Below are positions 1 to 11,624 of a stretch of 52,500 nt of DNA, one piece after another. A program made the translations under genes and the position numbers. The notes beneath the pieces are model-generated. The model was given only the letters and a program-made list of their open reading frames with translations. It made no database searches and was not told the DNA's origin. Location: NCBI GenBank assembly GCA_963575745.1, contig CAUYUJ010014189.1, positions 1-52,500 of the forward strand, in the 5' to 3' direction. Numbering within the stretch: position 1 is the first letter of the stretch; every line of letters begins with the position of its first letter. Source of the stretch: Prorocentrum cordatum (lineage: Eukaryota > Sar > Dinophyceae > Prorocentrales > Prorocentraceae).

Positions 1-226
1 TAACTCGGGCTGGAGGGAGGCTGCAGGGCGGGTAATCACAGGAATCGATTCGGAGCTATCAGACGCGCCCGTCTGTCGCATTCAGAGGTCTGAACTCGGT
101 CTGATACTCGTGTTGGGCTGAAAAACTATTCGTTCTCTACAATTTCTTTCGACAGTATATGTTCTCAGGAAGCTCTACGAGTCCCCCGGCGGTAAGAAAG
201 GTTGACGGTTTACCGCCGGCGCCCAG
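1..226 (+). repeat. SU unit, right end only (HP 186-219)
   Basis: The tail of the last satellite monomer (types M4/M5) runs from the window edge to GGAAGCTCTACGAG and the HP. This HP is the standard SU form: CCGGCGGTAA, loop GAAAGGTTGACGG, TTTACCGCCGG, then CGCCCAG. Confidence 0.85.
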
Positions 227-963
227 TTGGTCGACCCGGCCAGAAAGGACAAAGTGATAACTTTTTGGTGGGTTTTGCATTTTTTTGAAAGATATTTGAC
301 AATTCATTTAAGAAAGCAGATTTTTCGCACCTGTAAACGACTATGAGGGCTTCTCTGTCTTAGTACTGGCGCCGGCGGTGAACCGTCAACCTAGTCACTG
401 CCGGGAACCTCGTAGAGCTCCTCTCACTGGTGAGAGCACAGAGCATCGACACAGAATCGAAAAATTGAGATTTTTCGAAAATCTTCAAATTCGATTTTTT
501 CGATATTCATATTCGCTCAGTTCCTGGAAGTCAGCTCATGCAAAAATGCATCGAGAGAGCTGAGCTGCTCTCAGAGAGGAGTTTATATGCCAATGCTTGG
601 CTCAAAAATCTTTTTTCTTAAAATGAATTTCAAAACTCTGCAAAAAGTTCAGAAAACCGACTCAAAGTTATCACATTGTCTCTTTTCGTCGGGTCGGCTA
701 ACTAGCTCCACCCTGTGCCCGAATTCCTCTTAGCTCATCTTTGCCGAAGAGCTCTACGAGGTATGAGCTCTCTAGGCGCACTTTTACTATCAAAACACTT
801 GGAGGAACCATCTTCATGTCGACACGAAAAAAAAGCAATTCTTCTCTTTCTCGAGAAATGCTTCCAGACGCTCTCTCTTTCGACTCCGAGCACTTTTACG
901 CGTGAAATGAGCTCTACGAGGTTTCCGGCGGTGACCAGGTTGACGGTTCACCGCCGGCGCCAG
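227..963 (+). repeat. U2 unit interrupted by an inverted unit (HP 925-957)
   Basis: Leader TTGGTCGACCCGGCC, then ATATTTGACAATTC, then GACTATGAGGGC. It breaks at 365/764 and continues TGAGCTCTCTAGGCGC to a GGTGA/TTCACC-type HP. Uninterrupted copies (for example near 49912) show the join. Confidence 0.82.
366..763 (-). mobile_element. Complete unit in reverse orientation nested in a U2 unit (HP 372-404, minus)
   Basis: On the minus strand it reads TACCTCGTAGAGCTCTTC at 763 and ends GGCGCCAG at 366. The host reads TTAGTA then TGAGCTC, so the insertion is clean, with either a TA duplication or no duplication. Both ends match the forward unit at 1662-2206 almost exactly, while the middle differs. 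Confidence 0.8.
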
Positions 964-1111
964 TTTCCCGGATAGCTCCTTGGAGAGCTGAGGGTTTCAG
1001 ATAAGAAGCCGGCTGTGGGTGGTGAGGAGGACACGCCCACCTCCGCCGGTCCACGATCCCCGCAGCGCCCTGCCGGAACCGGCAGCCGGTCCGGGAGCGT
1101 GGCTTCCTAGC
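964..1111 (+). repeat. GC-rich interspersed module
   Basis: Begins TTTCCCGGATAGCTCC. A related module is at 26729 and another near 51403 (shared GAGAGCT..GAGGGTTT.AGAT.AGAAGCC layout and CCGCAGC..C..CC.GA segments). No coding evidence. Confidence 0.6.
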
Positions 1112-1519
1112 GTTTCCCAATACCTCGTAGAGCTCTTCGTCATCGATGAGCTAGAGGAATTCCGGCGCGGGGTGGAGCTAGTTGGCCGACCCGACCAGAA
1201 CGGACAATGTGATAACTTTTGGGTGGTTTTGCGATTTTTTGAAAGATATTTGGCCATTTATTTTGAGAAAGCAGATTTTTCGCACCTGTAAACGGATATG
1301 AGGGTCCCTCTGTCTTAATATGAGCTCTTCAGATGCACTTTTACTGTCAAAACACTCTGCGCAACCAACTTTATGTCGACATGGAAAAAATCATGTTTTC
1401 TTTTTTTCGAGAAATGCTTCCAGAAGCCTTCTCTTTCGATGCTGAGCACTGTTAGGCGTGCTAGGAGCTCTACGAGGTTCCCGGCGGTGACCAGGTTGAC
1501 GGTTTACCGCCGGCCCCAG
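1112..1519 (+). repeat. mB module plus U2 unit (HP 1481-1513)
   Basis: TACCTCGTAGAGCTCTTCG to GAGCTAG, then leader TTGGCCGACCCGACC and a full U2 body. The HP has mixed arms, GGTGA against TTTACC (G-T pair), and ends CCCCAG rather than GCGCCAG. Confidence 0.8.
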
Positions 1520-1661
1520 TACGCGTGGCTTCAGGGTGCGCGAAGCGCTTCGGCAGAGCGTCGGAAGAGCTTCGGCAGTGCTTCAAGGCTCCTCGGCAGA
1601 TCTTCCTTGCGCGCTTTGCAGGGCTCCACGCATCGTAAACGGCGCCCCTGCGAGCGTTTCC
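1520..1661 (+). repeat. GC-rich module with CTTCGGCAG repeats
   Basis: A short internal repeat (GCTTCGGCAGAGCG / GCTTCGGCAGTGCTTC) recurs, possibly a decayed form of the GC-rich family. Nothing else is recognised. Confidence 0.5.
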
Positions 1662-2206
1662 TACCTCGTAGAGCTCTTCGGCAAAGATGAGCTAAGAGGA
1701 ATTCGGGCACAGGGTGGAGCTAGTTAGCCGACCCGACGAAAAGAGACAATGTGATAACTTTGAGTCGGTTTTCTGAACTTTTTGCAGAGTTTTGAAATTC
1801 ATTTTAAGAAAAAAGATTTTTGAGCGGTGAATAACAATATAAATTGAATTCTGAGAGCAGAAGGAGTCTGTAGCCCAGGTATTACTATCGGAAAATTTCC
1901 AGGAACAAACCATGTACCACCACTTTTGCAGATGACGGTGGTTTCGTCAACTTAACTTGAGCTGTAGGCAGGCTATGGATGTCTCTCGCACACGAGGCGA
2001 TCCTGAATGATCTGACGCATTCCAGTGGAAGCGCGAGGGTCTTCAAAAATAGTTGCCTCAGGAGATATGGGCGGAACACCGTCTCTACGTGTGTCGAAAA
2101 ATCTCAAGTTTTCGATTCTGTGTCGATTCTCTGCACTCTTACCAGTGAGAGGAGCTCTACGAGGTTCCCGGCGGTGACTAGGTTGACGGTTCACCGCCGG
2201 CGCCAG
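1662..2206 (+). repeat. Forward counterpart of the inverted unit (HP 2168-2200)
   Basis: Starts TACCTCGTAGAGCTCTTC and ends GGCGCCAG. The middle includes a satellite-like CTTAACTTGAGCTGTAGG stretch (about 1950-2060). The HP has GGTGACTAGG in the loop side, as in the inverted copy. Confidence 0.78.
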
Positions 2207-2507
2207 TGCGAGGTTTCCAGCGTCCCGCGCATCGTTTCCGGCGGCCTGGCACGGTCCCCGTGCGGCGTTCCGCGCTTGGCTTCGCAATCTGGGTTTTGAA
2301 CTCGGTCTGCTAGCCGAGCTAGGTCCGCAAACCTATTCGTATTATAGCTCGTAGAGCTCTTCGTTATCGATGAGCTAGAGGAATAACTCGTAGAGCTTCC
2401 CTTAGCTAGTTATAGCTGGAAGCTAAGAGTAATTCCGGCGCGTCCCAGAGCTAGTTGGCAAGAAAAATCTCGACGAACCTTTTGCTGACTTTTGGTCAGT
2501 TGAAAAT
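2207..2507 (+). repeat. GC-rich scrap, satellite scrap, mB carrying an inserted mini-hairpin, truncated SU leader
   Basis: 2290-2342 is a satellite fragment. The mB module at 2345-2455 has a ~46-bp hairpin inserted within its GGAATTCC (about 2376-2421). 2456-2507 is an SU leader cut short by the next mB. Confidence 0.65.
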
Positions 2508-3265
2508 ACCTCGTAGAGCTCTTCGACGAGATGAGCTAAGCGGAATTCGGGCGCAGGGTGGAGCTAGTTGGCCGACCCGACCAAAAGAGACAATGTGTTA
2601 ACCTGGGGTCGGTTTTTGGAAACATTGTGCAAGATTTGACAATTCGTTTTCATAAGTTGGATTTTTCCTACCTACAATAAGCTATGGCGCATCTGCTGGT
2701 AAAATTTTCAGGGCTCTAGGGGCAATATTACTGTCAAAAGACTTGCAGGAACCGACTTTGCCTGCAGTGCAGTTTGGCAGGTGACGGTGGTTGGCTTTAC
2801 TTAACTCGAGCTGTCAGCAAGCTACAGACCTCTCACGCACACCAGTCGATGCAGAATGATGTGGCGCGTCACACTGGAAGCTCGAGAGTTCCTAGAAATG
2901 GCTTAGTCAGGAGTTATGCTCGAAATACTGTCTCTATGTATGCGTGTTACGAACGATGTTTCGATGATAACTCGAGCTGAGTGCATGCTATGCATGCCAG
3001 GTACATTCCAATCGAAGTAGCGACATGCGAGACATCGAATGGGAGCCTCAAGAGTGCCCAAATTGATTAGAATTTTCAAAATGAATGAAAAATATCGATT
3101 TGTACAATTTTGTATTTTTTGTGTCGGATGATTTTTTTATCTAATTTATATCGATCTATGGGTGACCTAGAGAGTTCTGGTGCATTTTTGTCGACGCAGA
3201 ATGGTCTCGCGCTCTCTCTGAGAGCGCGAGACTTCATATGAATAGCTTCGCTGGGAGTGAGAACT
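2508..3265 (+). repeat. mB plus degenerate U2-like stretch, no HP
   Basis: U2 leader from 2569, core to about 2765, then satellite-like AACTCGAGCTGTCAGC, then sequence not matched elsewhere in the window (about 2960-3200). Includes the 3204-3232 hairpin. Confidence 0.55.
3204..3232. repeat. Perfect 13-bp stem with 3-nt loop
   Basis: GTCTCGCGCTCTC pairs with GAGAGCGCGAGAC around TCT. Only copy seen. Confidence 0.8.
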
Positions 3266-3603
3266 TTGGTCCAGCCGGCCGAGGCGGACAATGTGACAAC
3301 TTTTGGGTGGTTTTGCAATTTTTTGAAAGATATTTGACAATTCATTTTGAAAAAGCAGATTTTTACTCCGAGCATTGAGATATAAACTTCGTTCCCTGAT
3401 CAGCTCGGCCATCTAGAGTCATTTTCAGTACCAGTTCACTTGAAGGAACCGACTTCATGTTGACTCCGAAAAAATCTCAACTTGAAGTTTTTGTAGAAAA
3501 GCTCCCAGAAGCTCCCGCTTTGATGCTGAGCTTTCTCACGGATTCAAGGAGCTCTACGAGGTTCCCGGCGGTGACCAGGTTGACGGTTCACCGCCGGCGC
3601 CAG
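3266..3603 (+). repeat. U2 unit (HP 3565-3597)
   Basis: Leader TTGGTCCAGCCGGCC; variant body with ACTCCGAGCATTGAGATATAAAC, shared with the units at 10186, 24560 and 50962. Confidence 0.78.
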
Positions 3604-4596
3604 TTTTGTTCTCGAAATTTGACAATTCGTTAGAACTCTAGTATTTTTTCCCATGATATTCGATCTTATTCCCGCTCGCCATCTTGATCTCAGCTCGATC
3701 GGGTAACTTTGAAGGCCAAAAAGCACACGGGCGGGAACGGCCGTTTCGAGTCATCTTGATACGCGCTGTCGGTTTTCTCAAGATAACTCGAGCTTGAGGA
3801 CACCTACAGAGCTGGTCAGCACAGCTAATGCGTTCAGAATGATCAGGCGCGTTCGCCTGTTGAATCCAGAGGTCTGAACTCGGTCTGCTAGCCGAGCTAG
3901 GGTCGCAAACCTATTCGTATTATTCGAGTCATTGTAGCAGACGCTCTCGGTTTTTCGTACTTAACTCGATCTATAGGGCAGCCACAGAGCTCATACTAAC
4001 AGAAATCGATTGAGAATTATCAGGCGCGTTCGTCTGTTGCATCAAGAGCTCTGAAATCGGCCTTCTCCCCGAGCTAGGTTCGCGAACCCATTCGTATTGT
4101 TCGAGTCATCTTGAGAAGTGCTCTCGGTTTTCTGTACATAAATCGTACTGGGGGAGGGCTATAGCTCTGCTGGTCACAGGAATCGATTTCGAGACATCAG
4201 GCGCGTCCGTTCGTCGAACCGATCGCTCGAAACTCGGTCTGCTGCTCGAACGAAATCTGCGAAACTGTTGTATTATTCGAGTCATCCTGAGAGGTACTCT
4301 CGGTTTTCTGCACTTAACTCATACTGTATGGGCTGCAGAGCTGGTAATCACAGAAATCGATCCGCAGACATGAGACACGTCCGCCTGTCGCATTCAGAGG
4401 TCTGAACTCGGTTTCATACTCGAGCTCGATTGGAAAACTGTTTGTTTGTTTTGTTAGAGTCATCTTTGGAGGTTCATAATCGCTTGGGCTGAAAAACTGG
4501 TCGTTCTCTGAAATTCGTTCCACATTATATATTGTCAGGAAGCTCTACGAGTCTCCCGGCGGTAAGAAAGGTTGACGGTTTACCGCCGGCGCCCAG
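3604..4596 (+). repeat. SU unit, about 4-5 monomers (HP 4556-4589)
   Basis: The leader starts late (TTTTGTTCTCGAAATTTG), so the TTGGCAAG start is lost. The last monomer is fused after a short deletion near 4470. Confidence 0.82.
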
Positions 4597-4958
4597 TTCC
4601 GGCGCGGGGTGAAGCTAGTTGGCCCACCCGGCGGAGGCGGACAATGTGATAACTTTTGGGTAGTTTTGCGAATACTTGAAAGATATCTGACCATTTATTT
4701 TGAGAAAGCAGATTTTTCGCACCTGTAGTGGGTTCAGGCGCGTCTGCCAGTAAACTTTTCAGGTCCGTAGCTACAGTATTACTATCAAAAGACTTGGAGG
4801 AACCGACCTTGGATAGAAACAGAAAAACGCGATTTTTCGATTTTGTCGTTACTCGCTCCAGAAGCTTCCTTTCTGTGTTCTGAGGATCGCTGTGTGAGAA
4901 AAGAGCTCTACGAGGGTCCCGGCGGCAATCTGGTTGACGGTTTACCGCCGGTTCCCAG
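4597..4958 (+). repeat. U2 unit with third HP form (HP 4919-4951)
   Basis: Starts TTCCGGCGCGGGG; body contains GATAGAAACAGAAAAACGCG. HP GGCGGCAATCTGG against TTTACCGCC, ending GTTCCCAG. Confidence 0.8.
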
Positions 4959-5081
4959 TTCGAGTCAACTTGATACGCATTGTCGGTATAACTCGTAGAG
5001 CTTCCCTTAGCAGTAACTCGTAGAGCTTCCCTTAGCTAGTTATAGCTGGAAGCTAAGAGTAATTCCGGCGCGCCCCACAGC
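4959..5081 (+). repeat. Satellite scrap plus two mA modules, one truncated
   Basis: TAACTCGTAGAGCTTCCCTT occurs at about 4989 (cut after TAGCAG) and 5010; the second ends CACAGCTAG. Confidence 0.7.
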
Positions 5082-5722
5082 TAGTTGGCTCGAAAAATCT
5101 CGACGGAACTTTTGACAACTTTTGCTCGGTTGAAAATTATGTTCTCGAAATTTGACCATTCGTTAGAGCTCTAGTATTTTTTCCCGTGATATTCGATCTT
5201 ATTCCCGCTCGCCATCTTGATCTCAGCTCGATCGGGTAACTTTGAAGGCCAAAAAGCACGGTGGCGGGAACGGCCGTTTCGAGTCATCTTGATACGCGCT
5301 GTCGGTTTTTCGAACATAAATCGAGCTCTAGGGCAGCTACAGAGCTGGTAAGCACAGCTAATGCATGCAGAATGATCAGGCGCGTTCGCCTGTTGAACCC
5401 AGAGGCCTGAACTTGGTCTGCTAGCCGAGCTAGGTCCGCAAACCTATTCGTATTATTCAAGTCAACTTGAACTCGTTGACTGTCGCCGTTCTGCACCTAA
5501 CTCGGGCTGCAGGGGGGCTGCAGGGCGGTTAATCACATGAATCGATTCGGAGACATGAAACGCGTCTGTCTGTCGCATTCAGACGTCCGAACTCGGTCTG
5601 ATACTTGAGTTGGGCTGAAAAATTATTCGTTCTCTGCAATTTTTTTGACATTATGTGTTGTCAGGAAGCTCGACGAGTCCCCCGGCGGTAACAAAGGTTG
5701 ACGGTTTACCGCCGGCGCCCAG
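5082..5722 (+). repeat. SU unit, about 2 monomers (HP 5682-5715)
   Basis: Leader TTGGCTCGAAAAATCTCG; a short array lacking the middle monomer types. Confidence 0.8.
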
Positions 5723-6135
5723 TTTTCTACTTAAGTCGAGCTGTGGGGCAGCTACAGTGCTGGTAAGCACACCTAACGCACTCAGAATCATCAGGCGCGT
5801 TCGCCTGTTGAATACAGAGCTCTGGACTCCGTCTGTTGCCGTATCTAGAATCACGAAACTGTTCGTATTCTTCCAGTCATCTTGAGAGCTATTGTCGGCG
5901 TTCTGCACTTAATTCGGGCTGTAGGGAGGCTGCAGGGCGGGCAATCACAGGAATCGATTCGGAGACATCAGACGCGTCCGTCTGTCGCATTCAGAGGTCT
6001 GAACTCGGTCTGATACTCGAGTTGGGCTGAACAACTATTCGTTCTCTGCAATTTGTTCTGACAGTATATGTTGTCAGGAAGCTCTACGAGTCCCCCGGCG
6101 GTAACAAAGATTGACGGTTTACCGCCGGCGCCCAG
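5723..6135 (+). repeat. Leaderless SU array, about 2 monomers (HP 6095-6128)
   Basis: Starts inside a monomer (TTTTCTACTTAAGTCGAG) directly after the previous HP, suggesting recombination between arrays. Loop reads AACAAAGATTGACGG. Confidence 0.78.
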
Positions 6136-7490
6136 TTGGCCAGAAAAGTGACTTTTGGTCGGTTGAAAATTTTGTTCTCAAAATTTACAATTCGTTAGAG
6201 CTCTAGTATTTTTTCCCATGATATTCGATCTTATTCCCGCTTGCCATCTCGATCTCAGCTCGATCGGGTAACTTTGAAGGCCAAAAAGCAGGCAGGCGGG
6301 AACGGCCGTTTCGAGTCATCTTGATACGCGTTGTCGGTTTTCTCAAGATAACTCGAGCTTCAGGGCAACTACAGAGCTGGTCAGCACAGCTATCGCACTC
6401 AGAATGATCAGGCGCGTTCGGCTGTCCAATCCAGAGGTCTGAACTCGGTCTGCTACCCGAGCTAGGTCCGCAAACCTATTCGTATTATTCGAGTCAACTT
6501 GATACGCGTTGTCGGTATTTTCTACTTAACTCGAGCTGTAGGGCAGCTACAGTGCTGGTAAGCACACCTATCGCACTCAGAATCATCAGGCGCGTTCGCC
6601 TGTTGAATCCAGAGGTCTGAACTCGGTCTGCTAGCCGAGCTAGGTCCGCCCGCAAACCTATTCGTATTATTCGAGTCAACTCGATACGCGTTGTCGGTAT
6701 TTTCTGCCTAACTCGAGGTCTAGGGCAGCTACAGTGCTGGTGAGCACACCTATCGCACTCAGAATTGTCAGGCGCGTTCGCCTGTTAAATCCATAGTTCT
6801 AAACTCGGTCTGCTAGCTGGGCTAGGTCCGCGAACCTATTCGTATTATTCGAGTCATCTTGACAAACGCTCTCGGTTTTCTGTACTTAACTCGAGCTTTA
6901 GGGCAGTTACAGCCTATAGTCACATAAATCGATTGGGAATCATCGGGCGCGTTTGTCTGTTGTATCGAGAGCTCTGAACTCGGCCTGCTGCCCGAGCTAG
7001 CTTCGCGAAACTATTCGTAATCTCCGAATCATCGTGTAACGTGCTCTCAATTTTCTGCACTGAACTCGTGCTGGGGGAGGGCTACAGTGCTGCGGGTCAT
7101 AGAAATCGATTTGCACACATCAGACGCGTTCGTTGGACGATCGAAAGCTCAGAACTTGATTTGCTGCTCGAAACAGATTCGCGAAACTATTGTATTATTC
7201 GAGTGATTCTGAGAGATGCTCTCGGTTTTCTGCACTTAACTCGGGCTGTCGGGGGGCTGCAGGGCTGGTAATCACATGAGTCGATTCGCAGACATCAGAC
7301 ACGTACGCCTGTCGCATTGCGAGGTCTGAACTCGGTCTGATACTCGAACTAGATTGCGAAACTGTTTGTTTTTTGTTAGAGTCATGGAAACTAGTCGTTC
7401 TCTGGATTATTTCCCACTCTATATACTGTCAGGAAGCTCTACGAGTCCCCCGGCGGTAAGAAAGGTTGACGGTTCACCGCCGGCGCCCAG
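6136..7490 (+). repeat. SU unit, about 6 monomers (HP 7450-7483)
   Basis: Contains three successive near-identical M1-type monomers (about 6350-6850, each with CTGCTA..CGAGCTAGGTCCGC), a local amplification. The right arm is TTCACC against GGTAA. Confidence 0.82.
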
Positions 7491-8058
7491 TTTGCTGACT
7501 TTTGGTCGGTTGAAGATTTTGTTCTCGAAATTCGACCATTCATTAGAGCTCTAGTATTTTTTTCCCGTGATATTGGACCTTATTTCCGCTCGCCATCTTC
7601 ATCTTAGCTCGATCGGGTAACTTTGAAGGCCAAAAAGCACTGTGACGGGAACGGTCGTTTCGAGTCATCTCGACACGTGCTGACGGTTTTCTTAACAACT
7701 CGAGCTTTAGGACGTCTACAGAGCTGGTAAGCACAACTAACGCATGCAGAATGTTCAGGCGCGTTCGCCTGTCGAACCCGGAGATCTGAACTCGGTCTGT
7801 GAGCCGAGCTAGGCCCGCAAACCTATTCGTATTATGCGAGTCATCTTCACAGAAACTCTCGGTTTTCTGGCTGATAATGACAGGAGTCGATTCGCAGACA
7901 TCAGACGCGTCCGTCTGTCGCATTCAGAGGTCAAAAACTATTCACTACAAGTCAGATTGTTGGTAAGTGCTGTCTGCTTTCTCAACTTAAGTCGAGCTTG
8001 TAAGCTCTACGAGTTCCCCGGCGGTAACCAAGGTTGACGGTTTACCTCCGGCGCCCAG
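7491..8058 (+). repeat. SU unit, about 2 monomers (HP 8018-8051)
   Basis: Ends in a distinct last monomer (CTTAAGTCGAGCTTG before the HP). The HP right arm has ACCTCCGG, one mismatch. Confidence 0.78.
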
Positions 8059-8280
8059 TTAAAAGCTAATATGCAGAATCTACTGTCACCTCGGAACCGA
8101 TCTGGTCTATGCAGAGCTCTACGAGGGTTCCGGCGGTAAGCTGGTTGAAGGTTTACCGCCGGTCCCCATTTTGAACGTTCTCAAGTCGCTCTTCGGGTTT
8201 TGGGTACAAAGTGACTCGTAGAGCTTCCCTAAGCTAGTTGCTGGAAGCTTAAGAGTAATTCCGGCGCGCTGGAGAGCTAG
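8059..8280 (+). repeat. Truncated U2 unit (HP 8130-8162) and mA module
   Basis: Only ~70 nt of body precede a GGTAAGCTGG-form HP. TGACTCGTAGAGCTTCCC starts the mA at about 8210. Confidence 0.68.
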
Positions 8281-9258
8281 TTGGCAAGAAAAATCTCGAC
8301 GGAACTTTTGGTGACTTTTGGTCGGTTGGACAATTCGTTCTCGAAATCTGACCATTCGTTAGAGCTCTGGTATTTTTTCCCGTGATATTCGATCTTATTC
8401 CCGCTCGCCATCTTGATCTCAGCTCGATCGGGTAACTTTGAAGGCCAAAAAGCACTGTGGCGGGAACGGCCGTTTCGAGTCATATTGATACGCGCTGACG
8501 GTTTTGTCAACATAACTCGGCCTCTAGGGCAGTTACAGAGCTGGTAAGCACAGGTAATGCATGCAGAACGATCAGGCGCGTTCGTCTGATGAATCCAGAG
8601 GTCTCAACTCGGTCTGTGAGTCGAGCTAGGTCCGCAAACCTGTTCGTATTATTCGAGTCATCTTGACAGAAACTCTCGGTTTTCTGTACTCAACTCGAGC
8701 TGTAAGACAGCTACAGCGCTGATATTTACAGAAACTGATTCAGAATCGTCAGTTGCGTTTGTCTGTTGAATCCAGAGCTCTGAACTCGGTCTTCTGCTCA
8801 ATCTAGAATCGCGAAATTATTCGCATTGATCGAGTCATCTTGAGACGTGTTCTCGGTTCTCTTCACTCAACTTGCGCTGAGAGGGGGCTACAAGGCTGGT
8901 TTTCATATGGATCGATTTAAAAAGATCATGCGCGTCCGCCTGTGGAATCCAGAGCTCGGAACTCGGTCTGCTGCCCGAACTGGGTTTGCGAAACTATTGT
9001 ATTGGTTGAGTTATCCTGTGAGGTACTATCGGTTTTCTGCACTGACCTCGGGCTGTAGGGGGCTGCGAGGCTGGTAATGACAGGAGTCGATTCGCAGACA
9101 CCATGCGTGTCCGCTTGTCGCATTCAGAGGTGAAAACATATTCACTATGAGTCAGAATGTTGGTAGTTGCTGTCGGTTCTCTCAACTTAAGTCGAGCTTG
9201 GAAGCTCTACGAGTTCCCCGGCGGTAACCAAGGTTGACGGTTTACCGCCGGCGCCCAG
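8281..9258 (+). repeat. SU unit, about 4 monomers (HP 9218-9251)
   Basis: The same last-monomer subtype as 7491-8058 (ACTATGAGTCAGAATGTTGG). HP loop AACCAAGGTTGACGG. Confidence 0.82.
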
Positions 9259-10185
9259 TTCCGGGGCGCTGGAGAGCTAGTTGGCAAGAAAAATCTCGAA
9301 AGAACTTTTGGTGATTTTTGGTTGGTTGAAAATTTTGTTGTCGAAATTTGAACATTCGTTAGAGCTCTAGTTTTTTTCCCCCGCAATATTCGATCTTTTT
9401 TGGATACCTTTTACTGCCAAAAAGCAGGCAGGCGATATCGACCGGTTCGAGTGCTCTTGATACGCGATGCGTTTTTTGCAAGGGAACTCGATAACGTACA
9501 GAATCTGATTCAGAATCATCAGTGGTCGTTGTCTGTCGAATCCAGAGCTCTCAAGTCGGTCTGCTCTCCGATCTAGAATCGCGAAACTATTCGTCTGATT
9601 CGAGTTATCTTGAGAAATGTCGGTTATCTGCACTTATCTCGGGCTGTAGGGGGCTGTATGGCTGGTAATCAATGTAATCGATTCGGAGACATCAGGCGCC
9701 TTTGACTTCCAAATCCAGAGCTCCGAACTGTCCTCTGCCCGAGGTTAGCGAGTCTGTTCGTATTGTTTGAGTCGTTCTGAGAGGTGCTGTCGGTTTCCTG
9801 CACTTAATTCGGGCTGTGGGGGGGGGAGCTGCAGGGCTGGTAATCACAGGACTCGATTTGGAGACATCAGACGCGTCCGCCTGTCGCATGCTACGGTCTG
9901 AACTCGGTCTGATTCTCGAGCTAGGTTTGTGAAACTATTCGTACGGTTCGAGTCATCTTGAGAGGTGCTGTCGATTTACGCACGTAACTCGGTCTATAGG
10001 AGAGGTACAGAGCTCGTACACAAGACAATCCAGAAGTATCGGGGGTGTTTGGCTGTTGCATCCGAGAAGTATGAAATTGCTTGGGCTGAAGAACTATTTT
10101 TCTGTGTATTTTTCGAGATTATGTCAGGAAGCTCGAGAAGTTTTCCGGCGGTAACAAAGGTTGACGGTTTACCGCCCGCGCGCAG
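9259..10185 (+). repeat. SU unit with decayed leader and HP (HP 10145-10178)
   Basis: The leader loses the CGCTCGCCATCTTG segment (9390-9420). The HP right arm reads ACCGCCCG and the unit ends CGCGCAG. Confidence 0.75.
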
Positions 10186-10438
10186 TTGGCCCATCCGGCC
10201 AAGGCGAACAAAGTAACTTTTGGGTGGTTTTGCGAATATTTGAAGATATTTGACAATTCAGTTTGAGAAAGAAGATTTTTACTCCGAGCATCGACATATA
10301 AACTTCGTTCCCTGAGCAGCTCAGCCCTCTAGGGCCATTGTCACTACCAGTTCACTTGGAGAAACCGACTTCATGTTGACTCCGAAAAATCTCAACTTGA
10401 AGTTGTTGTAAAAAAAGCTCTTCACCACCGGCGCCAGT
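10186..10438 (+). repeat. U2 unit with half an HP
   Basis: Runs to AAAAAAGCTC and then joins directly to TTCACCACCGGCGCCAG, losing the left arm and loop. Confidence 0.7.
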
Positions 10439-10572
10439 GGACGCTACCAATTGCGCAACCAAGTTCTCTTTGCTCTCCGGGTTTTGGTATTCGCGCCCGC
10501 TGACTGAAACCGTTTTTCGTTTGAAGCGTTTGCTGAGCAAAAGAATCCGCCGTTCTGTTGCGTTCCACGTCA
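10439..10572 (+). other. Low-copy segment before the inverted SU
   Basis: Contains TGGACGCTACCAA and CTCTCCGGGTTTTGG (also at 14690 and 22012) but is otherwise unmatched; no convincing ORF. Confidence 0.4.
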
Positions 10573-11624
10573 CTGGGCGCCGGCGGAAAACCGTCAACCT
10601 TGGTTACCGCCGGGGAACTCGTAGAGCTTCCAAGCTCGACTTAAGTTGAGAAAACCGACAGCACCTACCACCATTCTGACTCATAGTGAAAATTTTTTGA
10701 CCTCTGAATGCGACAGGCGGACGCGTCTGATGTCTGCGAATCGACTCCTGTCATTACCAGCTCCGCAGCCCCCCTAAATACAGCCCGAGGTCAAGACAGA
10801 AAACCAACAGCATCTCTCAGGATGACTCGAACAATACAATAGTTTCGCGAACGTAGTTCGGGCAGCAGACCGAGTTCCGAGCTCTGGATTCGACAGGCGG
10901 ACGCGCATGATCTCTTTAAATCGATTCATATGACAACCAGCACTGTAGCCCCCTCTCAGCGCAAGTTGAGTGAAGAAAACCGAGAGCACTTCTCAAGATG
11001 ACTCGACCAATACGAATAATTTTGCGATTCTAGATCCGGCAGAAGACCGAGTTTAGAGCTCTGGATTCGACAGACAAACGTAACTGACGATTCTGAATCA
11101 GTGTCTGTAAGTATCAGCTCTGTAGCTGTCTTACAGCTCGAGTTAAGTAGAGAAAACCGAGAGTTTCTGTCAAGATGACTCGAATAATACGAATAGGTTT
11201 GCGGACCTAGCTCGGCGCACAGACCGAGTTCAGACCTCTGGATTCAACAGGCGAACGCGCCTAATCATTCTGCATCGATTAGCTGTGCTTACCAGCTCTG
11301 TAGATGTCCTAAAGCTTGAGTTATGTTGAGAAAACCGTCAGCGCGTATCAAGATGACTCGAAACGGCCGATCCCGCCAGAGTGCTTTTTGGCCTTCAAAG
11401 TTACCCGATCGAGCTGAGATCGAGATGGCGAGCGGGAATAAGATCGAATATCACGGGAAAAAATACTAGAGCTCTAACGAATGGTCAAATTTCGAGAACA
11501 AAATTTTCAACAGACCAAAAGTCACCAAAAGTTCCGTCGAGATTTTTCTGGCCAACTAGCTCTCCAGCGCTCCGGAATTACTCTTAAGCTTCGAGCAACT
11601 AGCTTAGGGAAGGTCTACGAGTCA
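10573..11624 (-). mobile_element. Complete SU unit in reverse orientation (HP 10580-10613, minus)
   Basis: On the minus strand it reads TGACTCGTAGACCTTCCC (mA) at 11624, leader, four monomers, HP and CGCCCAG at 10573. All flanking units are in plus orientation, so this copy was inserted or inverted as a unit. Its flanks are low-copy sequence, not other modules. Confidence 0.8.
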
